DNA of 15,886 bases from an uncultured Oscillibacter sp. GTDB lineage: Bacteria > Bacillota > Clostridia > Oscillospirales > Oscillospiraceae. Location: the NCBI GenBank assembly GCA_902476875.1, contig CABSFC010000062.1:1-15886 (forward strand), in the 5' to 3' direction. Under the pieces are notes generated by a model. The model ran no database searches, was not told where the DNA came from, and saw nothing but the letters and a program-made list of their open reading frames with translations. Within the stretch, counting starts at the first letter, position 1. Each line of letters opens with the position of its first letter. This document shows positions 12,690-15,886 of the stretch, in pieces. A program made the position numbers and the translations under genes.

Positions 12690-12878
12690 ATGAGCGTGCT
12701 GATGCTGGGCGACAGCTATACCTTTTACCACGGTATGCCGGACATGCTGGCGGACACCGTGGAGCTGTATATGCCCGACGGAAGCCATCCGACGGAGCGC
12801 GGCTCCCGGATCGCGGCGGAGGTCATCGCCGGGGTGATTCGGGAGGACCGCCGGCGGCGCGCCGGACAGGTGACATGA
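12690..12878 (+). pseudogene. Internally deleted SGNH/GDSL hydrolase remnant
   Basis: This 62-codon frame joins an N-terminal SGNH block I (MLGDSYTFYHGMPDML, nucleophile-type Ser9 in GDS) directly to a C-terminal block V (MPDGSHPTERGSRIAAEVIA, with Asp30 and His33). SGNH enzymes normally have well over 100 residues between these, including the block II glycine and block III GxND that form the oxyanion hole; all of that is absent. The join is in frame. A good ribosome site (GGGAGG, 12675-12680) precedes ATG 12690, and a hairpin follows the TGA, so the gene's outer signals are preserved. I interpret it as a deletion relic; a translated miniprotein is possible but it should not be a working hydrolase. 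Confidence 0.65.
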
Positions 12879-12881
12879 CGG

Positions 12882-12914
12882 AAGCGGCCGTCCCCACCCG
12901 GGGGGCGGCCGCTT
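12882..12914. terminator. GC-rich hairpin between convergent genes
   Basis: AAGCGGCCG (12882-12890) pairs with CGGCCGCTT (12906-12914) and the stem extends inward through T.G and four C-G pairs, giving 14 bp with the 5-nt loop ACCCG. It sits 4 nt after the stop of the SGNH remnant and 28 nt before the stop of the convergent lipoprotein gene. It lacks a clear T-run on either strand, so termination strength is uncertain. Confidence 0.65.
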
Positions 12915-12942
12915 GTGATCTTGAACGGCGGGAAAAGGTCCT

Positions 12943-13701
12943 TCAGCCCGCGGACTCTCCGCCGGCCGGCGCTGTATCCGCCTCCGCCGCCTCCGCGTCA
13001 GAGGGCTCCGCGTCCGGCTGTGCCGGGATGTCCGCCGGGCCGTCCGTCTGCTCGACGGCCTCCTCATCCAGCAAAAACTCGATGAGTCCCACCGGGCCGT
13101 CCGCCGGGTAGTAGTTCACCACCCAGCCCGGCGACTCCGGCAGCCCCAGGTCCGTCCGGAGCTGGGCCATGGCGGCGGCCACCTGGTCCGGCCCGTCCTG
13201 GCCCCAGTAGCCGATGCGTACCGCCAGCTCCGTCTTGCCGTCCGCCAGGGCGGCCTCCAGCAGGCTGTACAGCCCCGCCGTGCTGGTGGCGTTCACAACC
13301 GCCTGAATCTGCTCCGCCGTCCGGCGGTAGCCGATCTGCAGCACCACCTCGTAATAGCCCCGCTGGGCCTGACTGGAGGAGGTGATGTACTCCACCGCGT
13401 AGGCCCCCATGGGGGTCTCCTGCTGAATCTCCACGGCGGCCCGCTCCAGCGTGTCCGCCACGGTCAGGTCGTCCTCAAAGTTGTACAGCCGCAGCGCGGC
13501 GGCCTCCGTGTGCTGGCCGATGAGCAGCAGCAGGTCGTTGACAATGTCCTGGTAGTTCTCCGCCCGCAGGGTGTCCGCGGCCTCGCTCTCCCAGAACTTG
13601 CTGCTGTGGGGCTCGGCGGTGCTGTACTCCCGCTCCAGCAAAGAGGCGCAGCCTGTCAGAAGACACAGGGCCAGGGCCAGCGCGGCCAGTCGTATCCGCA
13701 T
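12943..13701 (-). CDS. Hypothetical lipoprotein with acidic C-terminal tail
   Basis: This 252-aa protein has a lipoprotein signal peptide: basic MRIR, hydrophobic core LAALALALCL, then lipobox LTGC with Cys18 as the lipidation site, so it should be anchored on the outer face of the membrane. The mature part (about 20-210) has alternating helices and strands (REYSTAEPHS, LRAENYQDIVNDLLLLI, MGAYAVEYI, YYEVVLQIGYRRT). It resembles uncharacterised clostridial lipoproteins, but I cannot name a family. Residues from about 212 are low-complexity, rich in E, D, A, P and G, and probably disordered. ATG 13701 has AAGGAGG 7 nt upstream. It follows the LUD gene by 27 nt and is likely co-transcribed. Confidence 0.88.
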   Translation of the reverse strand: MRIRLAALALALCLLTGCASLLEREYSTAEPHSSKFWESEAADTLRAENYQDIVNDLLLLIGQHTEAAALRLYNFEDDLTVADTLERAAVEIQQETPMGAYAVEYITSSSQAQRGYYEVVLQIGYRRTAEQIQAVVNATSTAGLYSLLEAALADGKTELAVRIGYWGQDGPDQVAAAMAQLRTDLGLPESPGWVVNYYPADGPVGLIEFLLDEEAVEQTDGPADIPAQPDAEPSDAEAAEADTAPAGGESAG

Positions 13702-13728
13702 GGGGCGCCTCCTTTCAAAACGCGGTCA

Positions 13729-14319
13729 TCAGTATCCCAGGTCCTCGTCCACCAGGACGATCTCCGTCTCCATCTCCCGCATGGGCCCCCACAGCACCAC
13801 CAGTCCCCGGCAGATGCGGTCCGGGCTCTTGCAGTCATAGCAGCGGTCGCCCCTGACGGCGCAGGGGGTCTTGCGGCCCAGGCGCTGGGCGTTCTTCGGC
13901 GCGGCGATGTTCCGCGCCCGCCACAGGGCCTCGTCATAGGTGGGGGCCAGCTTGTTGCGGCCGATGATGAAATAGACCTTCTGGTGGCCGTACAGGGTGG
14001 CGGCCACCCGGTTGCCGGAGCCGTCGATGTTGATGATCTCGCCGGTCTCCGTCAGGCCGTTGGCGGAGGTGATGTACACCTGGGTCTGCATGGCGGCCGT
14101 CCGCTCCTCCGGCCCGCCGGCCCAGTGCCAGTGCATCTCATTGTGGGCCGCCAGTTTGTCGTACAGCCCCAGCTCCCGCACCGTCACGGACCCGCCGATG
14201 CCGACGCTGACGCCGTCGATGGCGCCGTCCAGATAGGCGGCGGCCTCCGCCCCGGTGGCGAAGACCCGGACCTGGAAGCCCCTGGCCTCCAGGTTCTTTT
14301 TCACAGCTTCAAAGGGCAT
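13729..14319 (-). CDS. LUD-domain (DUF162, LutC/YkgG-like) protein
   Basis: This 196-aa protein belongs to the LUD family found in lactate utilisation proteins LutB/LutC. Recognisable parts are VGIGGSVTVRELGL (39-52), the central TSANGLTETGEIINIDGSGNRV region (84-105), YFIIGRNKL (116-124) and a C-terminal cysteine group, Cys153, Cys160, Cys163 and Cys170 (CYDCKSPDRIC), seen in the free-standing clostridial type. No lutA, lutB or lactate permease is adjacent, so a lactate role is not supported; function remains unknown. ATG 14319 has GAGGAGG 8 nt upstream. It lies 45 nt after the topoisomerase gene, with a small hairpin between. Confidence 0.9.
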   Translation of the reverse strand: MPFEAVKKNLEARGFQVRVFATGAEAAAYLDGAIDGVSVGIGGSVTVRELGLYDKLAAHNEMHWHWAGGPEERTAAMQTQVYITSANGLTETGEIINIDGSGNRVAATLYGHQKVYFIIGRNKLAPTYDEALWRARNIAAPKNAQRLGRKTPCAVRGDRCYDCKSPDRICRGLVVLWGPMREMETEIVLVDEDLGY

Positions 14320-14343
14320 CTCTGTTACCTCCTCATATCCCGC

Positions 14344-14360
14344 CCGGCGCTCCGCGCCGG
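14344..14360. other. Short hairpin between topoisomerase and LUD genes
   Basis: CCGGCGC (14344-14350) and GCGCCGG (14354-14360) form a 7-bp stem with a 3-nt loop, starting 4 nt after the topoisomerase stop on the minus strand. No T-run follows, so it may only lower read-through or protect the mRNA 3' end rather than end transcription. Confidence 0.5.
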
Positions 14361-14364
14361 ACCT

Positions 14365-15886
14365 TTACAGCAGCTCCAGCTGTTTTTCCTCGGAATCCTC
14401 CTGCCGCAGCGGCGCGCCGGCGGCGGGCACGGCCCGGACCCGGTAGCGGCTCTGGTTGACGATGGAGGTCTCCTCCAGCGCCTTCACCGTGTCCAGACGG
14501 TACTTGGGCTTCAGATTCATCACCGCCACGCCCTGGGTGGTGCGGGTGGTCTTGGGGGCGAGCAGGGCGGTGTGGAAGATCAGGCACCGGGGCTCCGTGG
14601 AGTACACCGCCAGCTCGCCCTCACCGTCGATGCGGCGGATGCAGCGGAGCGGGGACTTGTCGGAGTAGGCCCCGGTGAGCTTCCGGCGGTTGGACGTGGT
14701 CCTGTAGGCGCTCAGGTCCACCCGGGCCGCCTTGCCGTTTTCGAAGAAGAACAGCAGCGCGCCGGCGTAGTCCGCCCCCGGCAGCACGGCGTAGACCACG
14801 TTCTCTCCGGCGTCCATGCCCAGCTTTGCCGGCAGATAGTCGCCCAGGACGCTGGCCTTGGTGTCGTCGAACTCGCCCAGGCGGGTCTTGTAGACCTGAC
14901 ACTTGTCGGTGAAGAACATGATCTCCGCGTTGGAGGTGGTCTCGAAGCTCTGGCGCAGGCCGTCGCCCTCCTTGAATTTCTGATCGCCGCTCATGCGCAG
15001 GCTCTGGGGGGTGATCTTTTTGAAATAGCCCTCCCGGGAGAGGAAGATGTGCACCGGGTATTCCTCCGTGGATTCCTCCTCCACGTACGTCTCAATCTCA
15101 TGGCCGTAGACGATGCTGGTGCGGCGTGGCTCGCCGTACTTTTTAGCCGCGTCGTTCAGTTCATCCACGATGATCTTCTTCACCCGCCTGGGGTCCGCGA
15201 GAATGTCCTCCATGTCCGCGATCTCGTCCTGGAGGGCGGCGGTCTCGTTGACCCGTTTCAGGATGTATTCCTTGTTGATATTGCGGAGCTTGATCTCCGC
15301 GACAAATTCCGCCTGTATCTGGTCGATGCCGAAACCGATCATCAGGTTGGGGATGACCTCGGATTCCTCCTCCGTCTCCCGGATGATCCTGATGGCCTTG
15401 TCAATGTCCAGCAGGATGCGCTTCAGGCCCTTTAAGAGGTGCAGCTTGTCCTTTTTCTTTTTCAGAACAAAGTACACCCGCCGCCGCACGGACTCGGTGC
15501 GCCAGGCGGTCCACTCCTCCAGAATCTGCCGCACGCCCAGCACCCGGGGCATCCCGGCGATCAGCACATTGAAGTTGCAGGAGAAGGAGTCCTCCAGGGG
15601 CGTCTGCTTATACAGCTTCGCCATCAGCCTGTCCGGGTCCACGCCCCGCTTCAGGTCAATGGCCAGCTTCAAGCCGCTGAGGTCTGTCTCATCCCGCATG
15701 TCGGCGATCTCCTTGGCCTTGCCCGCCTTGATGAGCTCGGCCACCTTGTCCAGAATCGCCTCCACGGTGGTGGAGTATGGGATCTCGTAGATCTCGATCA
15801 GGTTTTCCGCTTTCACATAGCGGTACTTGGCCCGCACCCGGACGCTGCCCCGGCCCGTCTCGTAAATCTCCCGGATGGCGGCGGGG
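14365..15886 (-). CDS. Type IIA topoisomerase subunit A (ParC/GyrA family), 5' end outside window
   Basis: About 506 C-terminal residues are present; the gene runs off the right edge, so the winged-helix domain and active-site tyrosine are not visible. The first visible residues, AAIREIYETGRGSVRVRAKY, match the tower region of GyrA/ParC proteins. Then come the long coiled coil with VLKKKKDKLHLLKGLKRILLDIDKAIRIIRE and the C-gate, and from about residue 285 the C-terminal beta-propeller repeats (HIFLSREGYFKKI, EIMFFTDKCQVYK, LLFFFENGKAARVD). I see no GyrA box (QRRGGRG type), which favours a topoisomerase IV-like ParC over gyrase. The in-frame GTG at 15837 is internal, not a start. It probably heads or continues a unit with the LUD and lipoprotein genes. 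Confidence 0.92.
   Translation of the reverse strand, partial: PAAIREIYETGRGSVRVRAKYRYVKAENLIEIYEIPYSTTVEAILDKVAELIKAGKAKEIADMRDETDLSGLKLAIDLKRGVDPDRLMAKLYKQTPLEDSFSCNFNVLIAGMPRVLGVRQILEEWTAWRTESVRRRVYFVLKKKKDKLHLLKGLKRILLDIDKAIRIIRETEEESEVIPNLMIGFGIDQIQAEFVAEIKLRNINKEYILKRVNETAALQDEIADMEDILADPRRVKKIIVDELNDAAKKYGEPRRTSIVYGHEIETYVEEESTEEYPVHIFLSREGYFKKITPQSLRMSGDQKFKEGDGLRQSFETTSNAEIMFFTDKCQVYKTRLGEFDDTKASVLGDYLPAKLGMDAGENVVYAVLPGADYAGALLFFFENGKAARVDLSAYRTTSNRRKLTGAYSDKSPLRCIRRIDGEGELAVYSTEPRCLIFHTALLAPKTTRTTQGVAVMNLKPKYRLDTVKALEETSIVNQSRYRVRAVPAAGAPLRQEDSEEKQLELL

Noticed and set aside
10242..12878. Very long plus-strand open frame (878 codons)
   Set aside because: It is antisense to the CmpB and hemW genes, which have clear family motifs and ribosome sites; its composition is typical of the reverse of a GC-rich gene. 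Only its last 62 codons (from 12690) are supported.
12540..13067. N-terminal extension of hemW up to 13067 or 12572
   Set aside because: The extension runs through the lipoprotein 3' end and the SGNH remnant in antisense, has no ribosome site, and lies upstream of the predicted promoter; ATG 12539 has a good site and gives the expected protein start.
13510..15435. Plus-strand open frame of 641 codons
   Set aside because: It is antisense to the lipoprotein, LUD and topoisomerase genes and has no recognisable domain.
1..15886. CRISPR array, tRNA genes, insertion sequence or prophage
   Set aside because: No regularly spaced direct repeats, cloverleaf-like sequences, transposase or phage proteins were recognised.

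Overview
The window is dense, GC-rich DNA (about 60-65% GC by eye) from a Gram-positive anaerobe, most likely a high-GC member of the Clostridia (Oscillospiraceae-like). This assignment is inference. It rests on the fermentative arginine deiminase genes, a YfcC-type carrier, radical-SAM enzymes, a CmpB-type membrane protein, strong AGGAGG ribosome sites, frequent TTG starts and short palindromic intergenic repeats. No tRNA, rRNA, CRISPR array, transposase or phage gene was seen.

Layout. (1) 1-4364, plus strand: arginine deiminase (arcA), a 549-nt gap packed with palindromic repeats, catabolic ornithine carbamoyltransferase (arcB) and a YfcC-family carrier, closed by a 34-bp perfect palindrome acting as terminator. 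A 54-nt hairpin element occurs identically ahead of both arcA and arcB, exactly 1800 nt apart. Carbamate kinase (arcC) is not in the window. (2) 6913-4368, minus strand: a tightly packed operon starting at a textbook MerR-type operator/promoter. It encodes a membrane-anchored MerR regulator, two small two-helix membrane proteins that look like copies of the regulator's own membrane domain, a YbjQ-family protein, an MBL-fold hydrolase and a cysteine-rich small protein. The regulator and both small membrane proteins end in the same short C-terminal motif, and each time that motif contains the ribosome site and start codon of the next gene. (3) 6943-10274, plus strand: mutY (apparently leaderless), a 63-aa membrane peptide, a zinc-ribbon-like protein, thymidine kinase and a PflX-like radical-SAM protein, mostly with overlapping or abutting ends, then a hairpin terminator. 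(4) 12601-10281, minus strand: hemW and a CmpB-domain membrane protein with a long coiled coil, with a recognisable promoter. (5) 12690-12878, plus strand: a 62-codon frame that joins the first and last catalytic blocks of an SGNH hydrolase, apparently an internal-deletion remnant. (6) 15886-12943, minus strand: the C-terminal two-thirds of a type IIA topoisomerase A subunit (cut by the window edge), a LUD-domain protein and a lipoprotein with an acidic tail.

How the genes work together. arcA and arcB convert arginine to citrulline and then to ornithine plus carbamoyl phosphate. The YfcC carrier is the natural candidate for arginine uptake or arginine/ornithine exchange, and ATP recovery from carbamoyl phosphate would need a kinase encoded elsewhere. 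The MerR operon looks like a self-regulated response module, possibly for an envelope or metal/drug signal; its ligand is unknown. The remaining genes are housekeeping: DNA repair, nucleotide salvage, heme handling and DNA topology.
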